DNA of 64,000 bases from Thermochromatium tepidum ATCC 43061 (GCF_009664085.1 NZ_CP039268.1:191001-255000), one strand, 5' to 3'. Shown: positions 26,746 to 36,824, counted from the stretch's first letter. Numbers and translations are program-made. Notes: generated by a model from the sequence alone, not told the origin.

Positions 26746-28683
26746 GGATTGTCGTTGTGGCGACTGGAGGTCTCGAACCCGGCCTGGTCCTTACGCACCT
26801 CGTCGGCGAGCTCGTCGAGGACCGCGTCTGTCATGATGCGATCGCGTTTGAGCGGGCGGCGGCGTTCGATGGCGGCCAAGGCGTCGGAGTAGCGATGCTC
26901 TTTGAGCAACAGATGGAGCTGCATCTGCAGGATGGGTAATGTCGTGGGCGAGAGTGACTCGGCCTTCGCCAGATGGGCATAGGCGGCCTCGAGATCGCCG
27001 ATCTCCTTGGCGAAATAGGCCGCATGAAACAGGGTATGGACGTGATAGAGCCAGGTTGTATAGTGAGGATTGTCGAGCAACCTCAGGGTCAACCGATAGA
27101 CATCCTCGGGCGTGATCGGGGGGCAGGCATTGACTGCGGCCAGCTTTTGGAGCGAATCCAGGTTATAAAACAACTGGAACAATGCCTGGGCGGTAGTGGC
27201 CGACTGCATGAGATCGTCCAGGCGTTGGCGGATGTCGTCCTCGCCGGTATGGCCACAGGCATAGAGCAGGATCTGCAGCTTGGCATCGGTACAGTCAGAG
27301 CAGGCGTGGGCCGCCCTGTCGATACGCGGTAACGCCGAGCTGATGTCGTCGCCGAAGCCGGCGTGATATATCTCGGCGAGATAGGCAACTGCGCGCTGCG
27401 AATTGGGATGTCGTTTTACCCAACTTTCGGCAGCGACCAGGGGCTGGCCCCAGATGGAGGTGGTTCCGTAGAGGATGAGGGCCATCAAGAGGGTATAAAC
27501 ACCAAAGAGCGCCGGCCCGAGACGGGCATAGCGTCCAGGGGCCTGCCAGGCCAGGGCCGACAGGGCCAGGCACAAGCCATAGACGGCCAGATAATTGCGA
27601 TGCTCGAACATCAGTTCGAGCAGGATGACGGTCGATTCGAGCAGGTGGCCAGTGAAGAACCAGGTCAAGGCAAAGAGCGGCCAGGGGGTGCGCCGGCGGA
27701 TCAGGACGGCGATCAGGGTCAGGGCCAAAAAGCCGAGAGCAGAGAGGGTCGGAGCCCACCAGCCCCGGATGACGGTCAGGTCGTCATAAAAGGGGCTGAA
27801 GGCGGTCGGCTGGGGGAAAAACGCCAGATACAGATACTGCCACAGCAGGACCACCTCGGTCTGCAAGCGCTCGAACACCGACCAACCGCGGAGTGGATCG
27901 ACGCTGGACCAGTCCTGATTCAAGGTCAAGAGATAGACCAGCAACGCCGCCAGTCCGAGTGAGAGCGTGCCGCGTCTGAGGCGACGGAGGGGGCTGGGTG
28001 CGCTCAGGTTCGGCAGCAATACCGCATCGATCACCAGGGCATAGACCGGAAACAGGGCGCCGTTTTCCTTGGCGAGGATGGCAAGCAGGGTCCCGATCCC
28101 CAGTCCCAGACCCTGAATCAAGAGGGCCTGCTTCGGGCGTTGCGATTGAATGAAATAGCCATACACGAACACCGTCAAGCCGATCAATCCAAACAGGGTC
28201 GCAAGGCTGGTTTGGCGCTGGATGAGGATCAGCGTGGTGGAGGCAAGCAACGGCATGAACGACCACAACGCCGCGGCCCCGAGCGCGATCCAGTCGCTCC
28301 TCGCCTCATCCTGGCCGCGCAGCCGCAAGAGCATCGCGCCTAACACATAGAGCAGCACCCCGTTGGCCAGGTGAATGAGGATATTGACGAAACGGGCGTC
28401 AGAGGCCGCGTCCATGCGGGGCTGATTGGCATGGATCAGGAAGCTCAGTTGGGCAAGCGGACGCCCGAGCGGCCCCGCACCGCCCTCGGTCACGAAGCGC
28501 CAGGCCTCTTCCAGGGTATCGAGCGTCTCCAGGGCCGAGAGGTTACGACGATCGTCGTAAAAGGTCGAGGCATTCAGACCCTGGAGATAGATGAAACAGG
28601 TGGCGCTAAGGAGCAGGATCAAGCCCAGACCGACCGAGACGCGATGTCGGGTGTCTTTGGCAAGGGGCAGAGATCTCATCATG
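26738..28683. repeat. Tandem duplicate segment B (1.95 kb)
   Basis: Partner of 23721-25666. The match ends abruptly at 28683, just inside the start region of the GT-C gene, next to the pilA terminator. Confidence 0.93.
26742..28682 (-). CDS. GT-C/TPR membrane glycosyltransferase-like protein, copy B (putative pilin glycosylation)
   Basis: 646 residues from ATG 28682 (TTG/ATG options six codons upstream overlap the pilin terminator region). Same architecture as copy A: a multi-helix GT-C-like membrane half with FYDDRRN and GRPLAQLSF in the first outer loop, then C-terminal TPR-like helices containing a CSDC pair. It is the gene immediately downstream of pilA, the position where gammaproteobacterial pilin loci keep their strain-specific modification genes. 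The 4-bp overlap with the GT2 gene makes a donor-synthesis/donor-transfer pair. The substrate and acceptor are inferred, not shown. Confidence 0.72.
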   Translation of the reverse strand: MMRSLPLAKDTRHRVSVGLGLILLLSATCFIYLQGLNASTFYDDRRNLSALETLDTLEEAWRFVTEGGAGPLGRPLAQLSFLIHANQPRMDAASDARFVNILIHLANGVLLYVLGAMLLRLRGQDEARSDWIALGAAALWSFMPLLASTTLILIQRQTSLATLFGLIGLTVFVYGYFIQSQRPKQALLIQGLGLGIGTLLAILAKENGALFPVYALVIDAVLLPNLSAPSPLRRLRRGTLSLGLAALLVYLLTLNQDWSSVDPLRGWSVFERLQTEVVLLWQYLYLAFFPQPTAFSPFYDDLTVIRGWWAPTLSALGFLALTLIAVLIRRRTPWPLFALTWFFTGHLLESTVILLELMFEHRNYLAVYGLCLALSALAWQAPGRYARLGPALFGVYTLLMALILYGTTSIWGQPLVAAESWVKRHPNSQRAVAYLAEIYHAGFGDDISSALPRIDRAAHACSDCTDAKLQILLYACGHTGEDDIRQRLDDLMQSATTAQALFQLFYNLDSLQKLAAVNACPPITPEDVYRLTLRLLDNPHYTTWLYHVHTLFHAAYFAKEIGDLEAAYAHLAKAESLSPTTLPILQMQLHLLLKEHRYSDALAAIERRRPLKRDRIMTDAVLDELADEVRKDQAGFETSSRHNDNP

Positions 28684-28696
28684 ACTGGAAGAGCGG

Positions 28697-28729
28697 CCAA
28701 AAAAAAGCCCCGGACACCCAGGGCTTTGT
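28697..28729 (-). terminator. Intrinsic terminator of pilA
   Basis: On the minus strand AAAGCCCTGG...GGGGCTTT forms a stem and is followed by a run of eight T. It lies about 40 bp behind the pilin stop and just ahead of GT-C copy B, so the glycosylation genes probably depend on read-through or on their own promoter. Confidence 0.85.
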
Positions 28730-28769
28730 GAGACGGAAAATAAAACCATTCAACCGCAGCGCTTAAGGA

Positions 28770-29183
28770 TCAGCTCTTGCACGAGCCCGGCATCAGACGG
28801 TTGGGGTTGCCAGTGCATCTCCAGGTCTTGATCGTACCCGAACCGACAGTCCCTCTCAGGGTGACACGAACGGCCTCGCCAATCTTTGTCCCGGTCGCAA
28901 CGATCGTCACTGTAGTACCACTCCCACTGACAGTCAAACCTGAGACATACTGGGTCGGCACAAAGCCTGAGGCGCAGCTACTAACCTGGCTAACAGTGCC
29001 ACCGCCGCCGATGATCTCGGTGGCGCAGGTCCGGGCCGAGCTTGCGGCGAGTACAACCTCAGAGACCTTCGCCTTCTTGGTGTAGTCCTGATAGGCGGGC
29101 AACGCGATCGCCGCCAGAACGCCGATGATCGCGACCACGATCATGAGCTCGATCAGGGTAAAGCCTTGCTGGTATCGTTTCAT
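28770..29183 (-). CDS. pilA: Type IV major pilin
   Basis: 137 residues from ATG 29183; the frame is open further upstream, but this start gives the canonical short leader MKRYQQG, cleaved by prepilin peptidase before Phe8. The mature N-terminus [14 protein letters not shown] contains the required Glu5, and the helix continues through YQDYTKK. Two cysteine pairs are possible (Cys53/Cys70 and Cys123/Cys135); the second makes the C-terminal D-region loop. The protein ends in Ser137, which is notable because P. aeruginosa 1244 pilin is O-glycosylated on its C-terminal serine. A sigma-54 promoter lies 90 bp upstream and a terminator follows, so it is probably a monocistronic, PilR-activated gene. 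Confidence 0.93.
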   Translation of the reverse strand: MKRYQQGFTLIELMIVVAIIGVLAAIALPAYQDYTKKAKVSEVVLAASSARTCATEIIGGGGTVSQVSSCASGFVPTQYVSGLTVSGSGTTVTIVATGTKIGEAVRVTLRGTVGSGTIKTWRCTGNPNRLMPGSCKS

Positions 29184-29272
29184 GACAGACTCCGCAATGG
29201 AAATGGAAGATATCCGGGCGAGGAACCGGTCAGACAGGCTCGCCTGACCCAGGCCCCTCACCCCAAGGCCAA

Positions 29273-29288
29273 AGCAAAAGGCGCGCCA
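29273..29288 (-). promoter_or_regulatory. Sigma-54 promoter of pilA
   Basis: On the minus strand the bases read TGGCGCGCCTTTTGCT, which matches the RpoN consensus TGGCACG-N4-TTGCW at every fixed position but one (A to G). The invariant GG and GC are correctly spaced. Transcription would start near 29261, leaving a 78-nt leader. Pilin genes are classic PilSR/RpoN targets. Confidence 0.85.
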
Positions 29289-29389
29289 ACCCTGGCCAAG
29301 CCGTCAAACCCTTGGGGCTTCAAGTCATTGCGCGACCAGCCAGCTTGGCCCAGGACACCCGACCGGAATGACGCCGGTCTGTCTGTCGC

Positions 29390-29437
29390 ATCCGACCGTG
29401 ACAGGGGTCGCCCCTGTCACACCCCACTGTGACAGAC
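29390..29437. promoter_or_regulatory. Repeat-rich candidate PilR/activator binding region
   Basis: The arms GTGACAGGGG and CCCCTGTCAC (29398-29420) form a perfect inverted repeat with a TCG centre, followed by another TGTGACAG at 29428. The CTGTC word occurs several times on both strands. PilR is known to bind C/GTGTC repeats, and the site is 110-160 bp upstream of the sigma-54 promoter, the usual enhancer distance. It could instead serve the divergent HTH gene at 29504. Confidence 0.5.
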
Positions 29438-29503
29438 GGAGGCTGCCACACCCGGCGCGCTGTAAAAACTCTATCCGCCCCAACCTCAGGGTCCAGATCG
29501 AGC

Positions 29504-30097
29504 ATGTACTATATCAGCCTCAATACCGCTGCCGCCCTCACGGGTCTCACCAAACGCACCCTCTGGCGCTACATCGACAGCGGACGCCTCAGTGCCCTCA
29601 GCCCGAGCCAACCCGGCGCCAAGACCCAAATCCCCCTCCAGGACGTCCTCGATCTCTCCGGACTCGCCATCGCCCCCGAACACTACCCAACCCTCGTCGA
29701 TGCCGACCGCGGTGACCCCATCGCCCAATGCGACCTCGGCATCCTGTTGCTCAGCGCCCAACGACCCACCGACGCCATCCCCTGGTTCCAGCGCTCCGCC
29801 AACGCCTTCTATCCCGACGCCATGTGCCGGCTCGGACGCGCCTACCTCGCCGGCGAGGGTGTCGAGTACAACCCGGAGCTCGGCCTGCGCTGGATCAAGG
29901 GCGCCGCCCGCAAGGGCCACCCGCTCGCCCAGTCCCTGTACGCCTTTCTGCGCGGCCCGACCGGCCAGGAGCTCCTGTGCGCCCAGGGTCCGAGCGCACT
30001 GACCGCACTGAATCAGGCGCTCGACGACATCGAGCGTCAAACCTTGCTGAATGCCTTGAACGCCTTCGAGTCGATGAAGGCGCCGCCGGGCGCCTAG
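29504..30097 (+). CDS. HTH/Sel1-repeat protein
   Basis: 197 residues from ATG 29504; the frame is open upstream but enters the pilin regulatory region. Residues 5-50 look like an excisionase/MerR-type helix-turn-helix (YISLNTAAALTGLTKRTLWRY). Residues 65-150 form Sel1-like TPR repeats (CDLGILLLSAQRPTDAIPWF; RLGRAYLAGEGVEYNPELGL). The combination suggests a DNA- or protein-binding adaptor, with no enzymatic motif. pbpC begins 7 bp downstream, so they are probably co-transcribed. Function unknown. Confidence 0.7.
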   Translation: MYYISLNTAAALTGLTKRTLWRYIDSGRLSALSPSQPGAKTQIPLQDVLDLSGLAIAPEHYPTLVDADRGDPIAQCDLGILLLSAQRPTDAIPWFQRSANAFYPDAMCRLGRAYLAGEGVEYNPELGLRWIKGAARKGHPLAQSLYAFLRGPTGQELLCAQGPSALTALNQALDDIERQTLLNALNAFESMKAPPGA

Positions 30098-30104
30098 GGT
30101 CACC

Positions 30105-32174
30105 ATGCGTCGGCTTGCCAAGTTTTCGCTGGCCTTGGTCATCCTCATCGCTGTGGCCCTGGGGGCCAGGCTGTGGCTGGCCGCCTGGATCCAGGCCACG
30201 CCCCTGCCCGAGCTGGAGGTGGCAACCTCGCCCCAGATCCTCGACCGCGAGGGTCGACTGTTGCGCGCCTTCCCCGTGGCCGACGGGCGCTGGCGTCTGC
30301 CGGTTGCGCTCGACGCGGTCGATCCAGGCTATCTGGAGCGGCTCCTGGCCATCGAGGATCGGCGCTTTCGCGACCATGCCGGGGTTGACCCCTGGGCTCT
30401 AGCACGCGCCGCCTGGCAATGGCTCAGACACGGGCGCATCGTCTCCGGTGGCTCGACCATCAGCATGCAGTTGGCGCGTCTGCTCGACGGGCGCTCGACC
30501 CAGGATCTCGCCGGAAAGCTACATCAGATGCGTCTGGCCCTGGCCCTAGAACGACGGCTCGACAAGGAGGCCATCCTCACGGCCTATCTCAATCTGACGC
30601 CCCAGGGGGGCAACCTTGAGGGGGTACGCGCCGGGGCGCTGGCCTGGTTTGGGCATGAACCGCGCCGACTGACGGCAGCAGAATCGGCGTTCCTGATCGC
30701 GCTGCCCCAGGCGCCCGAGACGCGCCGTCCCGATCGCGATCCCCAGGCCCTGCAACGCGCACGCGATGCCATCCTGCGGCGTCTCCAGTCCGCCGGCTTG
30801 ATCGATGCCGTTGAACTGGCCGGTGCGCTGCGCGAGCCGATACCAAGCACACGCCGCCCCTTGCCCATGCACGCCGCCCATCTGGCTTGGCGTATCCAGC
30901 GCGCCCATCCCGAACGCCATGTCCAGCGCCTGACCCTCGACGCCCGCTTGCAGGAACGCCTGGAAACCCTGGCTGCCGAGCGCGCCCGCGCCCTGGGGGA
31001 TCGGGTCTCGCTCGCCATCCTGGTCGCCGAGCATACCACGGGCGAGGTCTGGGCCTCGGTCGGCTCACCCGATCCGCTCGACGAGACACGCCGGGGCCAT
31101 ATCGACATGACCCGCGCCATCCGCTCGCCTGGATCGACGCTCAAGCCATTGATCTATGGTCTGGCCTTTGAGGATGGCATCGCCCATCCCGAGAGCCTGA
31201 TCGAGGATCGACCGACCGGCTTCGACGGCTATGTCCCGACCAACTTCGACCGCGCGTTCCAGGGCACGGTCTCGGTGCGCCAGGCCCTCCAGGCCTCACT
31301 GAACATCCCCGCCGTCCGGCTGCTGGAGGCCGTGGGGCCGGCCCGTCTGATGGCCCGTCTGCGCCGCGCTGGGATCGAGCCGGCCTTGCCCGAACTCTCG
31401 GCACCTGGTCTTGCGATTGGCCTGGGCGGGGTCGGGGTGACGCTCACCGATCTGGTCCGGCTCTATGCCGCGATCGCGCGTGGCGGCGCGCCGGTTGTGC
31501 TGCGCGAGTCGCTGGAGCATGACGCTGCGGGCGGCGCCTCGGTGTGGCGTCCGGTGCTGGACGAACGCGCTGCCTGGCTGGTCGGGTCCATCCTCGCCGG
31601 GGTGCCGGCGCCGGATCGCGCCACGTCCGACCGGATCGCCTTCAAGACCGGTACCTCCTACGGCTATCGCGACGCCTGGGCCATCGGCTTCGACGGACGC
31701 TGGGTGGTGGGCGTCTGGACCGGGCGGGCGGATGGTGCGCCCGTGCCGGGTCTGGCTGGGATCGAGGCCGCCGCGCCCGTGCTCATCGACGTCTTCGCCC
31801 AGCTCGGCCCGCGCACGCCGCTACCGCCACCGCCGCCTGGTGTGCGCCCCATGAACCACGCCCAACTGCCCGAGATCCTGCGGCACGTCCCGGCGGCCAG
31901 CCGCGCGAGCCCCTCGGCGGCGGCGCTGGAGATCGCCTATCCGCCGCCGGGGGCACGGATCGATCTGGGGTTTGGTGCCTCCTCGCTTGGGGCCCTGGTG
32001 CTCAGGGTCCGGGGTGGTACACCGCCCTTTACTTGGTTTGCCGACGGCGCACCCATTGCACGCGAACCCTTTTCTCGGGAAACGCGCTGGACGCCGCCGG
32101 GATCGGGCTATGTGACACTGGTCGTCGTCGATGGGCGCGGCGCGTCGGCGCGGGTCGCTGTATGGCTCGAATGA
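30105..32174 (+). CDS. pbpC: Penicillin-binding protein 1C
   Basis: 689 residues. N-terminal membrane anchor (about residues 5-27), GT51 transglycosylase with AIEDRRFRDHAGVD and GGSTISMQLARLL, transpeptidase with SPGSTLKPLIY (SxxK), SLNIPA (SxN) and FKTGTSYGYRDAW (KTG). The C-terminal 90 residues form the PBP1C-specific beta domain ending GRGASARVAVWLE. It polymerises peptidoglycan; its cross-linking role is minor in E. coli. The usual partner, an alpha-2-macroglobulin gene (yfhM), is not adjacent. It converges with rho. Confidence 0.92.
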   Translation: MRRLAKFSLALVILIAVALGARLWLAAWIQATPLPELEVATSPQILDREGRLLRAFPVADGRWRLPVALDAVDPGYLERLLAIEDRRFRDHAGVDPWALARAAWQWLRHGRIVSGGSTISMQLARLLDGRSTQDLAGKLHQMRLALALERRLDKEAILTAYLNLTPQGGNLEGVRAGALAWFGHEPRRLTAAESAFLIALPQAPETRRPDRDPQALQRARDAILRRLQSAGLIDAVELAGALREPIPSTRRPLPMHAAHLAWRIQRAHPERHVQRLTLDARLQERLETLAAERARALGDRVSLAILVAEHTTGEVWASVGSPDPLDETRRGHIDMTRAIRSPGSTLKPLIYGLAFEDGIAHPESLIEDRPTGFDGYVPTNFDRAFQGTVSVRQALQASLNIPAVRLLEAVGPARLMARLRRAGIEPALPELSAPGLAIGLGGVGVTLTDLVRLYAAIARGGAPVVLRESLEHDAAGGASVWRPVLDERAAWLVGSILAGVPAPDRATSDRIAFKTGTSYGYRDAWAIGFDGRWVVGVWTGRADGAPVPGLAGIEAAAPVLIDVFAQLGPRTPLPPPPPGVRPMNHAQLPEILRHVPAASRASPSAAALEIAYPPPGARIDLGFGASSLGALVLRVRGGTPPFTWFADGAPIAREPFSRETRWTPPGSGYVTLVVVDGRGASARVAVWLE

Positions 32175-32190
32175 GCCGGTGGGCCTGACT

Positions 32191-33447
32191 TCAGCCCTTC
32201 ATGGAGGCAAAGAACTCTTCGTTGGTCTTGGTCGCCTTGAGCTTGTCGTGCAGGAATTCCATCGCCGCCAGCTCGTCCATCGGGTGCAGGATCTTGCGCA
32301 GGATCCACATCTTTTGCAGCTCTGATGGACTCATCAGGAGCTCCTCACGCCGGGTGCCGGAGCGATTGATGTTGATCGCGGGGAAGATGCGCTTTTCGGC
32401 GATGCGCCGGTCGAGATGGAGCTCCATGTTACCCGTGCCCTTGAACTCTTCGTAGATCACATCGTCCATGCGTGAGCCGGTGTCGATCAGCGCCGTGGCG
32501 ATGATGGTGAGTGAACCCCCTTCCTCGACGTTGCGCGCGGTACCGAAGAAGCGCTTGGGCCGTTGCAGTGCATTGGCATCGACCCCGCCGGTCAGGACCT
32601 TGCCAGAGGAGGGCACGACCGTGTTGTAGGCGCGGGCGAGGCGCGTGATGGAGTCGAGCAGGATGACTACGTCGCGCTTGTGTTCGACCAGGCGCTTGGC
32701 CTTTTCGATCACCATCTCGGCGACCTGGACGTGACGGGTGGCCGGCTCGTCGAAGGTCGAGGAGATGACCTCGCCGCGCACCGAGCGCGTCATCTCGGTG
32801 ACTTCCTCGGGACGCTCGTCGATCAGGAGCACGATCAGATAGCAGTCGGGGTGATTGTGGCCGATCGACTGGGCGATGTTCTGCAACATCATGGTCTTGC
32901 CGGCCTTGGGCGGGGAGACGATGAGCCCGCGCTGCCCCTTGCCGATGGGCGCGACCAGATCGATAGTGCGGGCCGTGATGTCCTCGGTGCTGCCGTTGCC
33001 GATCTCCAGCGTCAGACGCTTCTGAGCGAACAGCGGCGTGAAGTTCTCGAACAGGATCTTGTTCTTGGCGTTCTCGGGACGGTCGTAGTTGATGTCGTTG
33101 ACCTTGAGCAGCGCGAAATAGCGTTCGCCGTCTTTGGGCGGTCGAATCTTGCCCGAGATGGTATCGCCGGTGCGCAGCGCAAAGCGTCGGATCTGGCTTG
33201 GCGAGACATAGATATCGTCCGGCCCAGCCAGATAGGAGGCATCGGCCGAGCGCAGGAAACCGAACCCATCCGAGAGGATCTCGAGCACGCCGTCGCCATA
33301 GATGTCCTCGCCCTTCTTGGCCTGGGCCTTGAGGATGGCGAAGATCAGGTCCTGCTTGCGCGAGCGGGCGACACCTTCGATGTCCATGGATTGCGCCAGG
33401 GCCACCAGGTTGGGCACTGGCATCTTTTTGAGTTCAGTTAGGTTCAT
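32191..33447 (-). CDS. rho: Transcription termination factor Rho
   Basis: 418 residues from ATG 33447 (a GTG directly upstream is in frame). N-terminal RNA-binding module ([41 protein letters not shown]), then the hexameric helicase core with Walker [12 protein letters not shown] and Walker [17 protein letters not shown]. It is an RNA-dependent ATPase that terminates transcripts. trxA lies upstream on the same strand, the order found in many gammaproteobacteria. Confidence 0.97.
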   Translation of the reverse strand: MNLTELKKMPVPNLVALAQSMDIEGVARSRKQDLIFAILKAQAKKGEDIYGDGVLEILSDGFGFLRSADASYLAGPDDIYVSPSQIRRFALRTGDTISGKIRPPKDGERYFALLKVNDINYDRPENAKNKILFENFTPLFAQKRLTLEIGNGSTEDITARTIDLVAPIGKGQRGLIVSPPKAGKTMMLQNIAQSIGHNHPDCYLIVLLIDERPEEVTEMTRSVRGEVISSTFDEPATRHVQVAEMVIEKAKRLVEHKRDVVILLDSITRLARAYNTVVPSSGKVLTGGVDANALQRPKRFFGTARNVEEGGSLTIIATALIDTGSRMDDVIYEEFKGTGNMELHLDRRIAEKRIFPAININRSGTRREELLMSPSELQKMWILRKILHPMDELAAMEFLHDKLKATKTNEEFFASMKG

Positions 33448-33450
33448 CAC

Positions 33451-33644
33451 TGTTGTGTTCGTTAGGACGGAAATCGGGATCGGCGACCGCGTCTCGCCGT
33501 GGAGGCAATGTCGTCAGGACGTGCAGCGAGTGGCGGCTGGCCGGCTGGAGATGAGGGTGTTTCGATGAACGCCCCGCGTGGACTCGGTTAGGGGTAAGAT
33601 CCTCGGGACGCGGGGCGCGTCAAGGGCTTTAGCGAGCGCTCAGC
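33451..33644. other. trxA-rho intergenic leader of rho
   Basis: About 190 bp between the two genes. A short hairpin GACGC/GCGTC (near 33607-33623) may end the trxA message. Rho leaders are often autoregulated, but I see no specific element. Confidence 0.3.
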
Positions 33645-33971
33645 TCAGAGATTGCTATCGATGAAGGCCGTCAGCTGCGACTTGGAGACGGCGCCGACCT
33701 TGGTTGCCTCGACCTCGCCGCCGCGAAAGAGCATCAGGGTCGGGATACCGCGGATGCCGTAGCGGGGCGGTGTGTTGGGGTTCTCGTCGATGTTGAGCTT
33801 GGCGATCTTGACCCGCCCGGCGTATTCATCGGCGATCTCGTCGAGCACGGGAGCGATCATCTTGCAGGGTCCGCACCAGTCGGCCCAGTAGTCGACCAAC
33901 ACCGGATCGGGGGATTTCAGAACCTCTTCCTCGAAGGAATCATCGGTCACATGGACGATGCGATCGCTCAC
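33645..33971 (-). CDS. trxA: Thioredoxin 1
   Basis: 108 residues from GTG 33971, preceded by GGAGAC; this matches normal thioredoxin length ([13 protein letters not shown]), whereas earlier open starts add up to 79 non-homologous residues. The active site WCGPCK, the cis-proline GIPTLMLF and the buried Asp are all present. It is a cytosolic disulfide reductant. It is divergent from rhlB and upstream of rho. Confidence 0.94.
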   Translation of the reverse strand: MSDRIVHVTDDSFEEEVLKSPDPVLVDYWADWCGPCKMIAPVLDEIADEYAGRVKIAKLNIDENPNTPPRYGIRGIPTLMLFRGGEVEATKVGAVSKSQLTAFIDSNL

Positions 33972-34197
33972 TGAAGTCGTCTCCCAAATAATGTTTGATG
34001 GCATGGGCGGGTGAAGGGCATGGCCGAAACGGCATCGCGTCGGTCGGAACGAGGAGTGGGCGGGCGAATTGGCGTTGTTCCGCACCCTTGAGTAAGATGC
34101 TATTTGATCCAAAGCGCAGGCAATTTGCAAGTCTTGCCGTCCGCGAGGCTTCGAAACCGCATCTGCAGGCCAACCCGGACGTTCACCGATAGATTCA

Positions 34198-36114
34198 ATG
34201 ACCAACACACATCTGACCTCGACCCGCTTCGATAGTCTGGCGCTCGATCCCCGGATCCTGGCCGGTCTTGCCGAGGCCGGCTTTGTTTATTGCACCCCAA
34301 TCCAGGCCGAGACCCTGCCGCTCGCCCTTGAGGGCCAGGACATCGCCGGCCAGGCCCAGACTGGCACCGGCAAGACCGCGGCCTTTCTGGTGGCGCTCAT
34401 GCAGCGTCTGTTGTGCCAGCCACACGAGACCGCGTCTGAGCCGGTGGAGATGCCTGAGACGCCCGTCTCGCCCTGGACTGAGTCGCCCGAATCGGCCGAC
34501 GGATCCTCCGTGCCTGCACCGTGCGACCCCGCCAGCCGTCGCCGCGGTCCGCGGGCCTTGGTGCTGGCGCCGACACGTGAGCTGGCGGTTCAGATCCACA
34601 AGGATACCCTGCTCCTGTCCAAGCACACGGGGCTGCGCTCGACCGTGGTCTTCGGCGGCACCGGCTATCAACAGCAGCGCGAGGCCCTGATGCGCGGGGT
34701 CGACATCCTGATCGGCACACCAGGGCGCCTCATCGATTACTACCGGCAGCACGTCTTCGATCTGAAGGGCATCGAGGTCGTGGTGCTCGATGAGGCCGAT
34801 CGCATGTTCGATCTCGGCTTCATCAAGGACATCCGCTATCTGTTCCGCCAGATGCCGCCGGTCGAGCGCCGGCAGGGGATGCTGTTCTCGGCCACACTGT
34901 CCTATCGGGTCACGGAACTGGCCTATGAGCACATGAACCATCCGCGTCTGGTCAAGATCGAGGCCGACCAGGTGACGGCCGACCGCGTGCGGCAGGTCTG
35001 TTACCTGACCGCCAACGACGAGAAGATCCCACTGCTGCTGGGACTGATCCGCGGCTGGACGGGCGGTCGCATCATGGTCTTCGTCAACACCAAGCGCGAG
35101 GCCGATCGTGTCTGGGGCTATCTCCAGGGCAATGGGATCGACAGCGCCGTGCTCTCGGGCGACGTGCCCCAGTCCAAGCGGTTGAAGCTCCTGCGCGACT
35201 TCACCAATGGCACCCTCTCGGTGCTGGTCGGTACCGACGTGGCCGCGCGCGGTCTGCATATCCCAAATGTGACCCATGTGGTCAACTACGACCTGCCCGA
35301 GGATCCCGAGGACTATGTGCATCGCATTGGACGCACGGCACGTGCTGGGGCGGCGGGCGATGCGGTCAGCTTTGTCTGCGAGACCTATGCCTTTTGTCTG
35401 CTCGACATCGAGCAGTACATCGGCGCCAAGATCCCGGTCGAACCGCTCGATCCGAGCCTGCTGGTCGAGGTCGATCCGCGCAGTCGCCTGCGTCCGGATC
35501 GCGCCGATCGCGAGGAACGCCGCGATGGACGCGGGTCCAATGAAGGGCGCGGTCTATCCGCGCGCCCATTGGCGCGCGATCGGCGTTCCGGATACGAGCG
35601 CTCGGCCCCTCGCCCCGAGCTTTCTAACCACGAGTCCGATGTGTCCGCGCTCGGCGCCGCCTCCAACCCTGGGGCACAGCCCAGCGTTTCGCCTGAGCCT
35701 GTCGCGCATCCGCCTCGGGACCGTTCGGACACCAAGCCGCCGGTCCGATTCAAGACGCTCGATGAGGGCTTTTTCGACCAGCTCGTCGACGAGTGGTCGG
35801 AGCGCACCGGGCCGGAGCTGGAGATCCCAGACATGCCGATCATCCGCCGCATCAGGCGTGTGCGCGGTCAGCTCGAACCTGCGGCCCTGACCAGCCCGCC
35901 GGCCAAGGCCCGGTCCACCGAGACGCCGCGTCCGGCAGGGGCGAGCCTGGGGCCGACCGGCGAGTCGCCTGCCCTCAAGACTGACTCGGAATCTGCCGCG
36001 CCCAGAATTGGCAAGCGGCGTCGGCGTCGGCGCAAACCGGCGGAGGATGCAGGGCGTTTGGTCCAGACTGATACCGAGACGCTTGCGGATCAAGCGCCTG
36101 AGCGCGTGGAATGA
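34198..36114 (+). CDS. rhlB: DEAD-box RNA helicase RhlB
   Basis: 638 residues. The Q motif [16 protein letters not shown], motif I AQTGTGKT, Ia [35 protein letters not shown] and [15 protein letters not shown] are intact. A low-complexity insert of about 50 residues (Glu/Pro/Ser-rich, about 75-122) lies between motifs I and Ia. The long C-terminal tail (about 430-638) is Arg-rich and basic. RhlB unwinds RNA for the degradosome. The tail ends in KRRRRRRKP-type clusters that could bind RNA. It overlaps the convergent nucleotidase gene by 25 bp. Confidence 0.9.
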   Translation: MTNTHLTSTRFDSLALDPRILAGLAEAGFVYCTPIQAETLPLALEGQDIAGQAQTGTGKTAAFLVALMQRLLCQPHETASEPVEMPETPVSPWTESPESADGSSVPAPCDPASRRRGPRALVLAPTRELAVQIHKDTLLLSKHTGLRSTVVFGGTGYQQQREALMRGVDILIGTPGRLIDYYRQHVFDLKGIEVVVLDEADRMFDLGFIKDIRYLFRQMPPVERRQGMLFSATLSYRVTELAYEHMNHPRLVKIEADQVTADRVRQVCYLTANDEKIPLLLGLIRGWTGGRIMVFVNTKREADRVWGYLQGNGIDSAVLSGDVPQSKRLKLLRDFTNGTLSVLVGTDVAARGLHIPNVTHVVNYDLPEDPEDYVHRIGRTARAGAAGDAVSFVCETYAFCLLDIEQYIGAKIPVEPLDPSLLVEVDPRSRLRPDRADREERRDGRGSNEGRGLSARPLARDRRSGYERSAPRPELSNHESDVSALGAASNPGAQPSVSPEPVAHPPRDRSDTKPPVRFKTLDEGFFDQLVDEWSERTGPELEIPDMPIIRRIRRVRGQLEPAALTSPPAKARSTETPRPAGASLGPTGESPALKTDSESAAPRIGKRRRRRRKPAEDAGRLVQTDTETLADQAPERVE

Positions 36115-36824
36115 ACCGAGGTCGCCAGTCCGGGCAGCAGCGCCGAGAAGTCTCTGATGGCTGGAAACTCATCGGTTTGGCGCGGCGGCTGTTTAGAGTC
36201 AGGGGCCAGCACGGCCAGCAGTTGATGGAAGCCATGCGCACGCGCCGCGCGTAGTACATCCAGGTTGTCGTCGATGAAGAGCGTGCGCTCGGGGTCGATC
36301 GGTTCAATCGCCTGGAACGCTGGCCAAAATGTAGGCGACTCCTTGGCGACCCCGAGATCATGTGCCGAGATCACGCGCTCCAGATGACCGGCGAGCGGCG
36401 TGCGTGCAAGCTTGAGCGCAAGCGTCTTCTGATGGGCGTTGGTGACGAGGACGCGCCGTTTGCCGAGCGCAGCCAGTCGCTCCAGGAACTCCATCACATG
36501 CGGGTGGACCGCGATCAGATGCTCGACCTCGCGCTTGAGCAGGGGGATGTCCAGCCCCAGCTCACGGCTCCAGTGGTCGACGCAATACCATTCGAGCGTC
36601 CCTGCGATGTCGCGATAGCGGGCCAGCAGTTCGGCGCGGGCCGTCTCGAACGGGAGGCCGCGCGCCTCGCCATAGCGACGCGGGACGTGTTCGAGCCAGA
36701 AGTGATTGTCGAAATGCAGATCGAGCAGGGTACCGTCCATGTCGAGGAGGACGGTGTCGATCCGGGTCCAGTCGATCGGATTATCGATGATGGTCGTGCG
36801 GTCTCGGGTTTGGAAGGGCGTCAA
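36090..36824 (-). CDS. yrfG: YrfG-type HAD nucleotidase (GMP/IMP)
   Basis: 244 residues. HAD motif [12 protein letters not shown] (Asp nucleophile plus Asp+2), motif II VTNAH, motif III lysine in [10 protein letters not shown] and motif [34 protein letters not shown] is characteristic of YrfG, which dephosphorylates GMP and IMP in E. coli. Cytosolic. Confidence 0.85.
   Translation of the reverse strand: MTPFQTRDRTTIIDNPIDWTRIDTVLLDMDGTLLDLHFDNHFWLEHVPRRYGEARGLPFETARAELLARYRDIAGTLEWYCVDHWSRELGLDIPLLKREVEHLIAVHPHVMEFLERLAALGKRRVLVTNAHQKTLALKLARTPLAGHLERVISAHDLGVAKESPTFWPAFQAIEPIDPERTLFIDDNLDVLRAARAHGFHQLLAVLAPDSKQPPRQTDEFPAIRDFSALLPGLATSVHSTRSGA

Noticed and set aside
25529-28570. Diversity-generating retroelement as the cause of the clustered GT-C changes
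   Set aside because: The six differences are not limited to adenines of a template, and no reverse transcriptase or accessory gene is present in the window.
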